From Aminipila butyrica (lineage in GTDB: Bacteria > Bacillota > Clostridia > Peptostreptococcales > Anaerovoracaceae): a stretch of 64,000 nt of DNA. Both the position numbers and the translations under genes were made by a program. The stretch is taken from assembly GCF_010669305.1 (NCBI RefSeq), contig NZ_CP048649.1:1798001-1862000 (forward strand), in the 5' to 3' direction. Shown piece by piece: positions 34,258-43,113 of this stretch. The stretch's first letter is position 1; each line of letters opens with the position of its first letter. The notes below the pieces were generated by a model. That model was not told the origin of the DNA and ran no database searches. It saw nothing but the letters and a program-made list of their open reading frames with translations.

Positions 34258-34901
34258 ATAAGGTTTCTAAAAAGAAAAAGCTGGCTCTGTTTGGTTTACT
34301 GGCTCTAGTTTTATGTCTGGCCTTAGCAAATCAATCGCTGAACAAAGAGCAGGCACTAAAGACTTCAGCGGAGTATACGGATTATGAAAAAGAAGAGATG
34401 CTGGAGCACGATGGAGATGTTTTAGTGGATAGTTTAAATATTAAGTCCATAGCCGGAGACCAGTCTAACGGCCAGCAGGCAGCGGACAGCTCCAGCAAAG
34501 GCGCGATTAATTCCGAGGTAGTAACCTCAGATGATGTAGCGGAACTTTCCAATGCCGACACCTACTTTGGAGAAATTCGCAGCACCATTGATTCAGATCG
34601 GAATCAGGTGATTTCTATGTTGGCGGATGCCGCAGCGGAAACGGACAATGCGGTGGAAAAGGAAAATGCCACCCAGCAAAAGTTGAAAATAATCGGTTAC
34701 ATGGAAAAGGAAAAGACGATTGAAAGTCTGATTTCTGCCAAGGGCTTGCCTGAGTGCTTAGTGCTTCTTACGGACAATGCGGTTAATGTAACGGTGAACA
34801 AGGATCAGCTGGAACAGACGGATGTCGCTAAAATTTGTGACATTGTTATAAGAGAGACTGGCAGACCAGCTAACCAAATCATTATTCAAAGCAAAGTTTA
34901 A
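34254..34901 (+). CDS. spoIIIAH: Stage III sporulation protein AH
   Basis: A 215-residue single-pass protein whose YscJ/FliF-like ring-building domain faces the intermembrane space and binds forespore SpoIIQ. The anchor is near residues 9-26. The C-terminal region contains the alternating helix-strand pattern: NADTYFGEIRSTIDSDRNQ, then QKLKIIGYMEKEKTIESLI, AKGLPECLVLLTDNAVNVTV, and IVIRETGRPANQIIIQ. Full length, unlike its AF and AG neighbours. Confidence 0.93.
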   Translation: MNKVSKKKKLALFGLLALVLCLALANQSLNKEQALKTSAEYTDYEKEEMLEHDGDVLVDSLNIKSIAGDQSNGQQAADSSSKGAINSEVVTSDDVAELSNADTYFGEIRSTIDSDRNQVISMLADAAAETDNAVEKENATQQKLKIIGYMEKEKTIESLISAKGLPECLVLLTDNAVNVTVNKDQLEQTDVAKICDIVIRETGRPANQIIIQSKV

Positions 34902-34911
34902 TATTCCTTCG

Positions 34912-34968
34912 GACCCTCAAGTGGCGAAAAGCTCAGGTGTTTCCCTGTGTCTAGAACCCTTGGGGGTC
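34912..34968 (+). terminator. Possible terminator after spoIIIAH
   Basis: GACCCTCAAG (34912-34921) pairs with CTTGGGGGTC (34959-34968) with one mismatch, around a long 37-base loop. Confidence 0.35.
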
Positions 34969-34997
34969 TTGTCTTAAGGGTGGATGTCTGCTATAAT
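34969..34997 (+). promoter_or_regulatory. Promoter for the asp23-nusB-xse-dxs operon
   Basis: TTGTCT at 34969-34974, 17-base spacer, perfect TATAAT at 34992-34997. Confidence 0.75.
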
Positions 34998-35030
34998 ATA
35001 TGCAGGATAAACGGACTTGAGGTGATAATT

Positions 35031-35405
35031 ATGAGCATTGAGCAGGAAGAGCGGCTGGGAGCTGTGAAAATATCGGAAGATGTCATCGCTATTTGCGTGA
35101 TAAATGCGGCTTTAGCCACCAAAGGGGTGGCGGCATTAAGCGGGGGGCTGACCGATACCATTTCTAAAAACATACTTGGCAAAGCACCTCTGAAAAAAGG
35201 CATCAAGATAGCAAAAGAGGATGAGGAACTTCTCATCGATATTTATGTGATCGTCCATTACGGGGTGAAGATACCGGAAGTTGCGTGGAATATTCAAAAA
35301 AATGTAAAAAAAGAGATTGAAAGCATGGTAGATGTACCCATCAAGACAATAAACATTCATGTCCAAGGCGTACATTTTATGGAGCAGAAAGAGCAGGAGG
35401 AGTAA
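35031..35405 (+). CDS. Asp23/Gls24 family envelope stress protein
   Basis: A 124-residue YqhY-like protein linked in Firmicutes to fatty-acid synthesis control and envelope stress. Blocks VKISEDVIAICVINAALATKGVA, then IDIYVIVHYGVKIPEVAWNIQKNVKKEIE and VKTINIHVQGV-type ending are standard. ATG 35031 is used (GAGGTG upstream). It precedes nusB, the classic order. Confidence 0.92.
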   Translation: MSIEQEERLGAVKISEDVIAICVINAALATKGVAALSGGLTDTISKNILGKAPLKKGIKIAKEDEELLIDIYVIVHYGVKIPEVAWNIQKNVKKEIESMVDVPIKTINIHVQGVHFMEQKEQEE

Positions 35406-35406
35406 T

Positions 35407-35817
35407 ATGAATCGCAGCGAGGCGAGAGAAGTGATGATGCAGCTTTTATTTCAAGTGGACGTGCAGCAGGAATACAATGTGGAAATAAAAGAAAAGTTTT
35501 TAAAAGATATAGAGGGCATCAACAGCCATAGGCCTTACATTGACGGCCTATTTAAACAGCTTTTAGAGCACCGGGAGGAGATCGACCAAAAGATTGGTGA
35601 GGTCAGCGCTAACTGGAAGATGAGCCGTATGAACAAGGTGGATTTGGCCATCCTGCGCCTGTCTATCGGGGAATTGCTTTATATGGATAAGATACCTACC
35701 TCCGTGTCTATTAACGAGGCGGTTCTATTGGCAAAAAAATTTGGCACAGCTGATTCTGCAAAATTTATCAACGGAATTTTAGGCCACATAGCCAGAGACC
35801 TTTCTGGGGCAGAATAA
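35407..35817 (+). CDS. nusB: Transcription antitermination factor NusB
   Basis: A 136-residue all-helical RNA-binding protein that, with NusE/S10, promotes rRNA antitermination. NRSEAREVMMQLLFQ and LSIGELLYM-x4-PTSVSINEAVLLAKKFG-x3-SAKFINGILG are the family signatures. ATG 35407 follows GCAGGAGGAG. One base separates the asp23 stop from this start. Confidence 0.96.
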   Translation: MNRSEAREVMMQLLFQVDVQQEYNVEIKEKFLKDIEGINSHRPYIDGLFKQLLEHREEIDQKIGEVSANWKMSRMNKVDLAILRLSIGELLYMDKIPTSVSINEAVLLAKKFGTADSAKFINGILGHIARDLSGAE

Positions 35818-35819
35818 AG

Positions 35820-36791
35820 ATGGACAAGATGTGCGTGTTAGGCATTGATACCAGCAATTATCGGACTTCCATCGGTGTGATAGATCAAAGAGGTGAAATC
35901 CTATTGGACGAAAGGCGGCTGCTGCGTGTTAAGCAAGGAGAACGGGGGCTGAGACAATCAGAGGCTCTTTTCCAGCACGTAGAGAATCTACCGGAACTAT
36001 TTGCTGCGTTGGAGCGCTTGACACTGGATATTAGGGCGGTGGCCGTATCCAACAAGCCTCGTCCTGTAGAAGGCTCCTATATGCCTTGCTTTAAAGCAGG
36101 CTATGGTTTTGGGAAGGCGGTGGCCCATAGCTTAAGGGTGCCTCTTTTCTGTTTCTCTCATCAGGAGGGCCATCTGGAGGCCATTAAGCATTATAGTTCC
36201 ACGGGGGATGAAGAGGCGTTTTTAGCTTGGCACCTGTCAGGAGGAACCTGCGAGCTTCTTCACGTAAAAGATGGACAAATCCACATCGTCGGCGGCAGCA
36301 AAGATATTTCTTTTGGACAGGTCATCGATCGGATTGGTGTATTGCTAGGTATGGCTTTCCCTGCTGGAGAAGAGATGGATGTCAAGGCTCTGACGGATGC
36401 CGCCAGAGAAAGAACAGGAGATGCGCACCTCAGTCGGATTAAGCTGGATGGACTATATTTTAATCTGTCTGGTATAGAAACGCAGTGCGGAAGACTTTTA
36501 CAAGAGCATGGAGGGAAGGCACAAGAGGCAGATCAGCTGATTGGAGAACTCTTCCAGAAGATTGGCGAGACGATTACGGCAGTTTCAAAAAAAGCAGCCA
36601 AGGAATTGGGGGTTCGGCACATTCTGTTTTCCGGAGGGGTTTCCGGCAGCCGGTATATTCGTACTCAAATAAAGAACAGTTTTGCTGGACAGCCGATAGA
36701 AATTGAATTTGGCCGGCAGGAGTTGGCAGGGGATAACGGGATTGGTATTGCATTGTTGGGAGGAAAGAGTTTATGGCCATCAAGCCGATAA
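35820..36791 (+). CDS. TsaD/Kae1-family (M22) protein, second paralogue type
   Basis: A 323-residue member of the ASKHA-fold family that includes TsaD, the tRNA t6A synthase subunit. The metal motif is SHQEGHLEA, with GIDTSNYRTSIGV at the N-terminus and FSGGVSGSRYIR near the end. The divergent HQEGH and short form match the clostridial paralogue commonly encoded before xseA, not the canonical tsaD; whether it has t6A activity is unknown. It overlaps xseA by 19 bases. Confidence 0.85.
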   Translation: MDKMCVLGIDTSNYRTSIGVIDQRGEILLDERRLLRVKQGERGLRQSEALFQHVENLPELFAALERLTLDIRAVAVSNKPRPVEGSYMPCFKAGYGFGKAVAHSLRVPLFCFSHQEGHLEAIKHYSSTGDEEAFLAWHLSGGTCELLHVKDGQIHIVGGSKDISFGQVIDRIGVLLGMAFPAGEEMDVKALTDAARERTGDAHLSRIKLDGLYFNLSGIETQCGRLLQEHGGKAQEADQLIGELFQKIGETITAVSKKAAKELGVRHILFSGGVSGSRYIRTQIKNSFAGQPIEIEFGRQELAGDNGIGIALLGGKSLWPSSR

Positions 36792-37984
36792 AGGTTTCAC
36801 AATTAAACGCATACATCAAGCGGGTACTGCAATCGGACCCACTGCTAGGTGGACTGTCGGTGATTGGAGAGGTGTCCAACTTAAAGTTTCACGGCACCGG
36901 CCATGTATACTTCACGCTGAAGGATGCAACCAGCAAAATCAATTGCTTTTTGCCCGCAGAGAATGCAGAACGCTTGCATTTTGAACTGGCTGATGGCATG
37001 GAAGTTACGGCAGAAGGATACATCTACCTTTATGAAAAGGGCGGTACCTATTCTTTGAATATCCGGGATATTCAAGTATCGGGGCTGGGTAATCTGAGTA
37101 TTGCTTTTGAAAAGCTGAAAGAAAAATTAGCGCGGGAAGGGTTGTTTGATGAAAAACATAAAAAACCTCTACCCTTTTTCCCGCGGAAGATTGCGGTTAT
37201 TACCTCAGAATCGGGAGCGGCTGTCCGAGATATTATTAAGATTATCAAAACTAGGAATAATATCGTTGATGTGCTGGTCTATCCGGTGTTGGTCCAAGGG
37301 CCGGCGGCAGCCCCCGAGATTGCGGAGGCTATTCGCCAGGTAAACCACCTGTTTCCCGATACGGATACCATCATCACCGGACGGGGAGGCGGGTCCATGG
37401 AGGAACTGTGGGCTTTTAACGAAGAGATGGTAGCCAGGAGCATATTTGAATCCCGTATACCCATTATTTCTGCGGTAGGACACGAAATCGATTTCACCAT
37501 TGCGGACTTTGTGGCGGACAAAAGAGCGGAGACGCCTACGGCAGCGGCACAGATGGCTGTACCGGATGTCCGTCAGCTGAAAGCCGGATTGGCACAGCTT
37601 CGGGGAAATCTAGAGCATCGAATGTCCTCCTTGGTCAAAAGCAAGGAGTTGGCCCTGCAAAGCTGTAACATCCAGGCCTTAGCTTCCAAGCTGGAAAACC
37701 GTATTCACCTCCAGCAGCTAAGCATCGGGGAAAGACAGAAAGAAATGTTTACGCATATGGGCAATCTGATATATAATAAGAGAAACAGGATTGATGCCCT
37801 CCGAGATCAGCTGGAAGCCCTGAACCCTCGAAAAGTGATGGAGCGGGGCTATAGCATTATCACGGATCAAAAGGGGAATGTCATCCAATCCATAGAAAAC
37901 TTGCAGCCAGGCGATTCGGTGATTGCGGCTGTAAAGGACGGAAGCTTTGCCGCTGACGTAACCGAAATAAGGAAGGATAAGTAG
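36773..37984 (+). CDS. xseA: Exodeoxyribonuclease VII large subunit
   Basis: Large subunit of the single-strand DNA exonuclease. An N-terminal OB fold (VIGEVSNLKFHGTGHVYFTLKD) precedes the catalytic domain with PRKIAVITSESGAAVRDI, GRGGGSMEELWAFNEE and SAVGHEIDFTIADFVADKRAETPTAAA. A coiled coil links to the C-terminus. 403 residues. The ATG lies inside the previous gene with GGAGGAAAG upstream. Confidence 0.96.
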   Translation: MAIKPIKVSQLNAYIKRVLQSDPLLGGLSVIGEVSNLKFHGTGHVYFTLKDATSKINCFLPAENAERLHFELADGMEVTAEGYIYLYEKGGTYSLNIRDIQVSGLGNLSIAFEKLKEKLAREGLFDEKHKKPLPFFPRKIAVITSESGAAVRDIIKIIKTRNNIVDVLVYPVLVQGPAAAPEIAEAIRQVNHLFPDTDTIITGRGGGSMEELWAFNEEMVARSIFESRIPIISAVGHEIDFTIADFVADKRAETPTAAAQMAVPDVRQLKAGLAQLRGNLEHRMSSLVKSKELALQSCNIQALASKLENRIHLQQLSIGERQKEMFTHMGNLIYNKRNRIDALRDQLEALNPRKVMERGYSIITDQKGNVIQSIENLQPGDSVIAAVKDGSFAADVTEIRKDK

Positions 37985-37986
37985 CC

Positions 37987-38181
37987 ATGGCAGCTAAAAA
38001 ACAATTATCGTTTGAAGAAGCGCTTGAAAAGCTGGAGCTTTCCGCAGAACACTTAAAAAGTGAAAATGTATCTCTGGAAGATGCTTTAAAGAGCTTTGAA
38101 GAGGGAATCGAATACTATAACAAGTGCAACGACATCCTAAGCAGTGCAAAACAGAAGATCGAACTCTATTCAAAGCAATAA
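37987..38181 (+). CDS. xseB: Exodeoxyribonuclease VII small subunit
   Basis: A 64-residue helical hairpin that coats the XseA coiled coil. SFEEALEKLELSAEHLKSENVSLEDALKSFEEGIEYYNKC is the family signature. It starts two bases after xseA ends. Confidence 0.95.
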   Translation: MAAKKQLSFEEALEKLELSAEHLKSENVSLEDALKSFEEGIEYYNKCNDILSSAKQKIELYSKQ

Positions 38182-38195
38182 AGGAGGACTGTGCT

Positions 38196-39092
38196 ATGGA
38201 TAACACGTCATATGCAACCTATAAAAATTTAATTGATGAACACATCTTGGACTTTCTGCCGGAGATTGACCACAAAAGCATCACCTTATATGAGGCCATG
38301 AAATACAGCTTAACTGCCGGGGGCAAACGGCTGAGACCCACTTTGCTGCTGGCTGCCTGTGAATTTGTAGGCGGAGATCGGCGCACAGCTATTCCTTATG
38401 CCTGTGCCATTGAATATATTCACACGTATTCTCTGATTCACGATGACCTTCCAGCTATGGACGATGATGAGCTTCGACGGGGCGTTCCCACTAATCACGT
38501 GGTATACGGAGAAGCCATGGCTATTTTGGCGGGAGACGGACTGCTGACTTCAGCTTTTGAGGCGATGAACAAGGATATGCTTTTATATCTCGATGATTCT
38601 GTAAAGCTAAAACGCCGGATTCGGGCTATTTATGAAATTTCCAAGGGCGCAGGCTGCCGAGGTATGGTGGCTGGGCAAGTGGCCGATATGGAAGCGGAAA
38701 ACAAACAGTGCTCCAAGGAAATGCTGGATTACATTCACTTCAATAAAACGGCAGCCCTTATAACGGCTTCTGTCCGAGCAGGTGCTTACTTAGGCGGTGC
38801 TACGGAAAAACAGTTGAGGGACCTGACTGGCTATGGCGAAAACCTGGGCCTGGCCTTCCAGATTGCTGACGACATGCTGGATGTGTGCGGTGATGAACTG
38901 GAGATGGGCAAGAAGGCCGGAAATGATGTGAAGAAACATAAGGCCACTTATCCATGTCTGTACGAGATGGAAGATTGTAAGGCTTATTTAAACGAACTGA
39001 CTGAAACGGCTCTATCCTTTTTGGAATGCTACTACGACGAGGCGGAATTCTTTAACACCTTTGCGCAGGAGATGGTGGTTCGCGGTAAATAA
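38196..39092 (+). CDS. ispA: Polyprenyl (farnesyl) diphosphate synthase
   Basis: Condenses isopentenyl and allylic diphosphates. First aspartate-rich motif DDLPAMDDDELRRG, second motif QIADDMLDV, and GGKRLRP near residue 45. ATG 38196 is preceded by AAAGGAGG; the frame from 38124 begins inside xseB and is unlikely. 298 residues. It is followed directly by dxs, matching the isoprenoid theme. Confidence 0.94.
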   Translation: MDNTSYATYKNLIDEHILDFLPEIDHKSITLYEAMKYSLTAGGKRLRPTLLLAACEFVGGDRRTAIPYACAIEYIHTYSLIHDDLPAMDDDELRRGVPTNHVVYGEAMAILAGDGLLTSAFEAMNKDMLLYLDDSVKLKRRIRAIYEISKGAGCRGMVAGQVADMEAENKQCSKEMLDYIHFNKTAALITASVRAGAYLGGATEKQLRDLTGYGENLGLAFQIADDMLDVCGDELEMGKKAGNDVKKHKATYPCLYEMEDCKAYLNELTETALSFLECYYDEAEFFNTFAQEMVVRGK

Positions 39093-39125
39093 TTGGCAAA
39101 GGAGCTCACTTTAGAGAAGGGTGTT

Positions 39126-41009
39126 ATGGGAGAACGAAGAAAAATTACACTGTCCACGGGAGATTTTCCGGAGGATTTAAAGCACATGTCCAACGACGAA
39201 TTGGACCTGCTGACATATGAAATAAGAGACTTTTTAATTGAACATGTATCGAAAACAGGAGGCCATCTGGCCTCCAATTTGGGAGTCGTAGAATTGACTA
39301 TTGCGCTGCATACCGTGTTTGACAGCCCCAGAGATAAGATTATCTGGGATGTAGGGCATCAATCTTACGTTCATAAGATTTTGACAGGACGAGGGGATAA
39401 GTTTTCTTCTCTGCGGCAGTATGGCGGCATGAGCGGCTTCCCTAAGCGGGAAGAAAGCCCTCACGACTGTTTTGATACGGGCCACAGCAGCAATTCCATT
39501 TCTGCGGCGGCAGGCATAGCAGCAGCTCGAGATTTTCAAGGAGAAAACTTTGACGTAGTGGCGGTTATCGGGGATGGGGCCTTGACCGGAGGCTTAGCCT
39601 TTGAGGCTTTGAACAATGCGGGAGCATCTAAGTCTAAAATGATTATCATCATTAACGACAATGGGATGTCCATCTCTCAGAATATCGGCGGACTATCCCA
39701 GCATCTGAGCAACCTGCGGATGTCTTCCACCTATTTGGATATTAAGAAGCAGATTAAGAAAGCGCTGAAAGGCATTCCCCGGGTGGGAGAAAGCCTGTAT
39801 GCCGGAGTGGAGCACCTACGGGATTCTATCAAATACGCGGTGGTAGAAGGCGCTCTTTTCGAGGAACTGGGGCTTAAATACATGGGGCCCTTTGACGGTC
39901 ATAACATCGAAGATTTGACCACAGCCTTAATGTTGGCTCGGAATGTAGAGGGTCCAGTAGTCCTCCACGTGCTGACCAAAAAGGGGAAGGGGTATAAGAA
40001 TTCGGAGAACAGTCCGGATAAGTTTCATGGAGTGGCTCCCTTTAATCCCACTACGGGACTTCCGCTTTCAACAGAGGATGGATTTTCCTATTCTCAGATA
40101 TTTGGCAATAAGTTGATTCAGCTGGCTGCTAGAGAGGAAAGACTGGTAGCCATTAGTGCAGCCATGATTCACGGCACCGGTTTAAGCAAGTTTGCAGCCA
40201 GGTATCCTCAGCGAATGTTCGATGTGGGTATTGCCGAGGGTCATGCCGTATCTTTTGCTGCAGGGATTGCCGCAGGGGGATATCGGCCGGTGGTGGCCAT
40301 CTATTCGACTTTTTTACAGCGGGCTTACGACCAGATGATGATTGACGTCTGCATGCAGAATCTGCCTGTTATTTTTGCCATCGATCGGGCTGGAAATGTC
40401 GGTGCCGATGGAGAAACCCATCACGGCGTTTTCGACCTCTCCTATTTAAGCCATATGCCCAACATGAAGGTGTTGGCTCCAGCAGATGGAACAGAACTGG
40501 CCCTGATGTTGGATTATGCACTGACTTTAAATGGCCCTTGTGCGATTCGTTATCCTCGAGGGGAGGCACCGGACCTGACCACTGTATACCAGGAGGATTA
40601 TGGTCCGATAAACCGAAGCAAAGTAATTTTTTTCGGAGAGGAACTGATGATCTTGGCGGTGGGTAAGATGGTTTCTGTGGCCTATGAGGCCTGTGTACGC
40701 CTGCGGCAGCAGGGAGTTTCAGTAGGGCTGGTAAATGTGCGGAGCATTTGTCCCCTGGACGAAGAAGCCATTTTACAGATAGCTAAACAAGCCAAGCGAT
40801 TGATGACGGTAGAGGACAATGTGCTCCAGGGCGGATTTGGTCAGCAGGCCGCCGGATTGCTGAGCAGAGAAGAGGTATTGCTTCCCTGCCGACATGTAGC
40901 CTGGCCCAATGTTTTTGTGGAACATGGCGATGACCGAGAGCTGTTTGGAAAATATAAATTAGATGTGGACGGTATATGCGAAAGGGTGCGTGACTTTATT
41001 GAAAGATAG
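39126..41009 (+). CDS. dxs: 1-deoxy-D-xylulose-5-phosphate synthase
   Basis: Thiamine-diphosphate enzyme making DXP from pyruvate and glyceraldehyde 3-phosphate, first step of the MEP pathway. Motifs: SKTGGHLASNLGVVELTIALH, WDVGHQSYVHKILTGR, the TPP-binding VIGDGALTGG with NDNGMSIS, and DRAGNVGADGETHHG. I start at ATG 39126 behind GAGAAGGG; TTG 39093, just after the ispA stop, lacks a ribosome site. 627 residues. Confidence 0.96.
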   Translation: MGERRKITLSTGDFPEDLKHMSNDELDLLTYEIRDFLIEHVSKTGGHLASNLGVVELTIALHTVFDSPRDKIIWDVGHQSYVHKILTGRGDKFSSLRQYGGMSGFPKREESPHDCFDTGHSSNSISAAAGIAAARDFQGENFDVVAVIGDGALTGGLAFEALNNAGASKSKMIIIINDNGMSISQNIGGLSQHLSNLRMSSTYLDIKKQIKKALKGIPRVGESLYAGVEHLRDSIKYAVVEGALFEELGLKYMGPFDGHNIEDLTTALMLARNVEGPVVLHVLTKKGKGYKNSENSPDKFHGVAPFNPTTGLPLSTEDGFSYSQIFGNKLIQLAAREERLVAISAAMIHGTGLSKFAARYPQRMFDVGIAEGHAVSFAAGIAAGGYRPVVAIYSTFLQRAYDQMMIDVCMQNLPVIFAIDRAGNVGADGETHHGVFDLSYLSHMPNMKVLAPADGTELALMLDYALTLNGPCAIRYPRGEAPDLTTVYQEDYGPINRSKVIFFGEELMILAVGKMVSVAYEACVRLRQQGVSVGLVNVRSICPLDEEAILQIAKQAKRLMTVEDNVLQGGFGQQAAGLLSREEVLLPCRHVAWPNVFVEHGDDRELFGKYKLDVDGICERVRDFIER

Positions 41010-41796
41010 ACTTGATGTAATGCTGGTAGAAAAAGGCCTTTTTCCTTCCAGAGAAAAGGCTAAAGGAGCCATTATGGCGGGCATCGTCTATGTGGACGGA
41101 CAGCGAGTAGATAAAGCGGGAACGCCGGTCAGCGATACCAGTGAATTTTTTGTGAAGGAAGATATTTGTCCTTATGTGAGCCGAGGCGGTTTGAAGCTGG
41201 AAAAGGCCTTGGAGGTTTTTGATTTCCAGCTGGAAGGTGCAGTCTGTGCTGACATCGGGGCATCCACTGGAGGCTTTACGGATTGTATGCTGAAAAACGG
41301 TGCGGCCAAGGTCTTTGCCATTGACGTGGGCTATGGGCAGCTGGCTTGGAAGCTGAGGAACGATCCGAAAGTGGTCAATATGGAAAAGGTCAACATCCGC
41401 TATTTGGATGTGGATACTGTCGGTCGAAATATGAACTTTATCAGTATTGACGTGTCGTTTATCTCTCTAAAGCTGGTTTTCCCTGTAGCTAGTCAGCTCT
41501 TGGCAGATACGGGCAGCATTGTCTGTCTGGTGAAACCTCAATTTGAAGCGGGAAAAGAGCAAGTAGGCAAGAAAGGCATTGTCCGGGATATCCGGGTCCA
41601 TAAAGAAGTTCTGCGAAACGTGGCAGGCTATGCCAGAGAATGGGGCTTATATCCTCAGGCGTTGACTTTTTCTCCAGTAACTGGAGCTAAAGGAAACATC
41701 GAGTACCTGCTGCACTTAAAGAAGGTAGAAAGTGATTCTTTTACCGATGAAATGATTGAGCAGATTGCTGATTTGTCTCATCAGACTCTAGATTGA
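40999..41796 (+). CDS. tlyA: TlyA family RNA methyltransferase
   Basis: A 265-residue protein with an N-terminal S4 domain (DRLDVMLVEKGLFPSREKAK) and an FtsJ-like SAM domain (ADIGASTGGFTDCMLKNGA, VDVSFISL-like IDVSFISLKLV, KPQFEAG). Homologues 2'-O-methylate rRNA in both subunits. TTG 40999 gives the standard MKDRLDV start and overlaps the dxs end by 11 bases; AAAGGG lies 12 bases upstream. Confidence 0.93.
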   Translation: MKDRLDVMLVEKGLFPSREKAKGAIMAGIVYVDGQRVDKAGTPVSDTSEFFVKEDICPYVSRGGLKLEKALEVFDFQLEGAVCADIGASTGGFTDCMLKNGAAKVFAIDVGYGQLAWKLRNDPKVVNMEKVNIRYLDVDTVGRNMNFISIDVSFISLKLVFPVASQLLADTGSIVCLVKPQFEAGKEQVGKKGIVRDIRVHKEVLRNVAGYAREWGLYPQALTFSPVTGAKGNIEYLLHLKKVESDSFTDEMIEQIADLSHQTLD

Positions 41797-41879
41797 ACCG
41801 TTGTTTTCAATTTGGTACTCCGGCAATACGTCTTTCAGCGGTATTGCCTACATAATAAAATAAAAAAGGAGAAGGTAAC

Positions 41880-43079
41880 ATGAAATTATCACAAAAAGTA
41901 CAGGACATGCAATTTTCGCCTATCAGAAAATTCAATGCGTATGCTATTGAAGCGAAGGCGAAGGGTAAAAAGGTTTACCATCTGAATATCGGGCAGCCCG
42001 ATATCAAGACTCCAAAAGCCTTTATGGATGCCATCAAGGGCTTTGACTCAGAGGTCCTGGCCTATGCAGAATCCGGCGGGCTGGTGCAGCTGCAAGATGC
42101 TATCGCCAACTATTTTAAACGCTTTGATATGGATATCCAAAGACAAGACGTGCTGATTACCAATGGCGGATCCGAGGCTCTGAATATGATCTATACCTGC
42201 ATTTTGGATTATGGCGACGAAGTGCTGGTGCCGGAACCGTTCTATACGAATTACCAAACCTTTATTTCAGCAGCGGGAGGCAAAATTGTTCCGATTACTA
42301 CCCAAGCGGAAGAGGGTTACCAATACGCTTATGGGGATCGAATTGAAAAGGCTATCACGGAGAAGACCAAAGCTATTTCCCTGGTTAACCCTGGAAACCC
42401 TACTGGCACGATTCTCAGCAGAGAAGAGATGCGTGTCATCGCCGACGTGGCGAAGAAGCATGACCTGTGGATTATAGCTGACGAGGTATACCGAGAATTT
42501 GCCTACGATGGACGGGAAATGACGTCCTTTGGTCAGTTGGAAGATATAAAGGAGCGGGTAATTATTGTGGATTCCGTTTCGAAGCGGTTTTCTGCCTGCG
42601 GTGCCCGAATTGGCTGCATCGTGTCCAAGAACCAAGAACTCATGTCCAATGCACTGAAGCTGGCTCAGGGTCGGCTGTGCTGCCCAACGCTGGATATGAT
42701 TGGAGCTACCGCCTTATATGAGCTGGAACCTTCTTATTTTAACGAGGTACGGGTGGAATATGAGGGCAGAAGAGATGCGGCTTACGAGGAAATCATGAAG
42801 ATTCCTGGAGTGGTTTGCCACAAGCCAGGCGGTGCCTTCTACATTATGGTTAAACTGCCGGTAGAAAGTTCAGAGGACTTCCTAGTATGGCTACTGACAG
42901 AATTTGAGGACCAAGGCGAGACTGTTATGTATGCGCCAATTCAAGGATTTTACGGCACGGCAGGTCTGGGCCGGGATGAACTGCGAATTGCTTATGTATT
43001 AAATAAAGAGGACCTGGTTCGAGGAGTGGAGCTGATTCGTCTGGGTCTGGAAAAGTATAAAGCCTTAGGATATAAATAA
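41880..43079 (+). CDS. Pyridoxal-phosphate aminotransferase, class I/II
   Basis: A 399-residue fold-type I aminotransferase. The N-terminal NIGQPDIKTPKAF, the cofactor region NPGNPTG, the ADEVYREFAYDG motif and the PLP lysine in DSVSKRFSACGARIG are all present, with a substrate arginine in LRIAYVLN. The AspB/PatA-like subgroup is likely, but the substrate cannot be fixed. AAAAAGGAGAAGG precedes the ATG. A hairpin (GGCAATAC/GTATTGCC) without a T-run lies in the upstream gap. Confidence 0.92.
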   Translation: MKLSQKVQDMQFSPIRKFNAYAIEAKAKGKKVYHLNIGQPDIKTPKAFMDAIKGFDSEVLAYAESGGLVQLQDAIANYFKRFDMDIQRQDVLITNGGSEALNMIYTCILDYGDEVLVPEPFYTNYQTFISAAGGKIVPITTQAEEGYQYAYGDRIEKAITEKTKAISLVNPGNPTGTILSREEMRVIADVAKKHDLWIIADEVYREFAYDGREMTSFGQLEDIKERVIIVDSVSKRFSACGARIGCIVSKNQELMSNALKLAQGRLCCPTLDMIGATALYELEPSYFNEVRVEYEGRRDAAYEEIMKIPGVVCHKPGGAFYIMVKLPVESSEDFLVWLLTEFEDQGETVMYAPIQGFYGTAGLGRDELRIAYVLNKEDLVRGVELIRLGLEKYKALGYK

Positions 43080-43113
43080 ATCCGCCTGAAAGAAAAAGGA
43101 GTATAGAGAATAT

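Noticed and set aside
34912..34976. Strong terminator after spoIIIAH
   Set aside because: The loop is 37 bases and one arm has a mismatch; it is listed only as a low-confidence feature.
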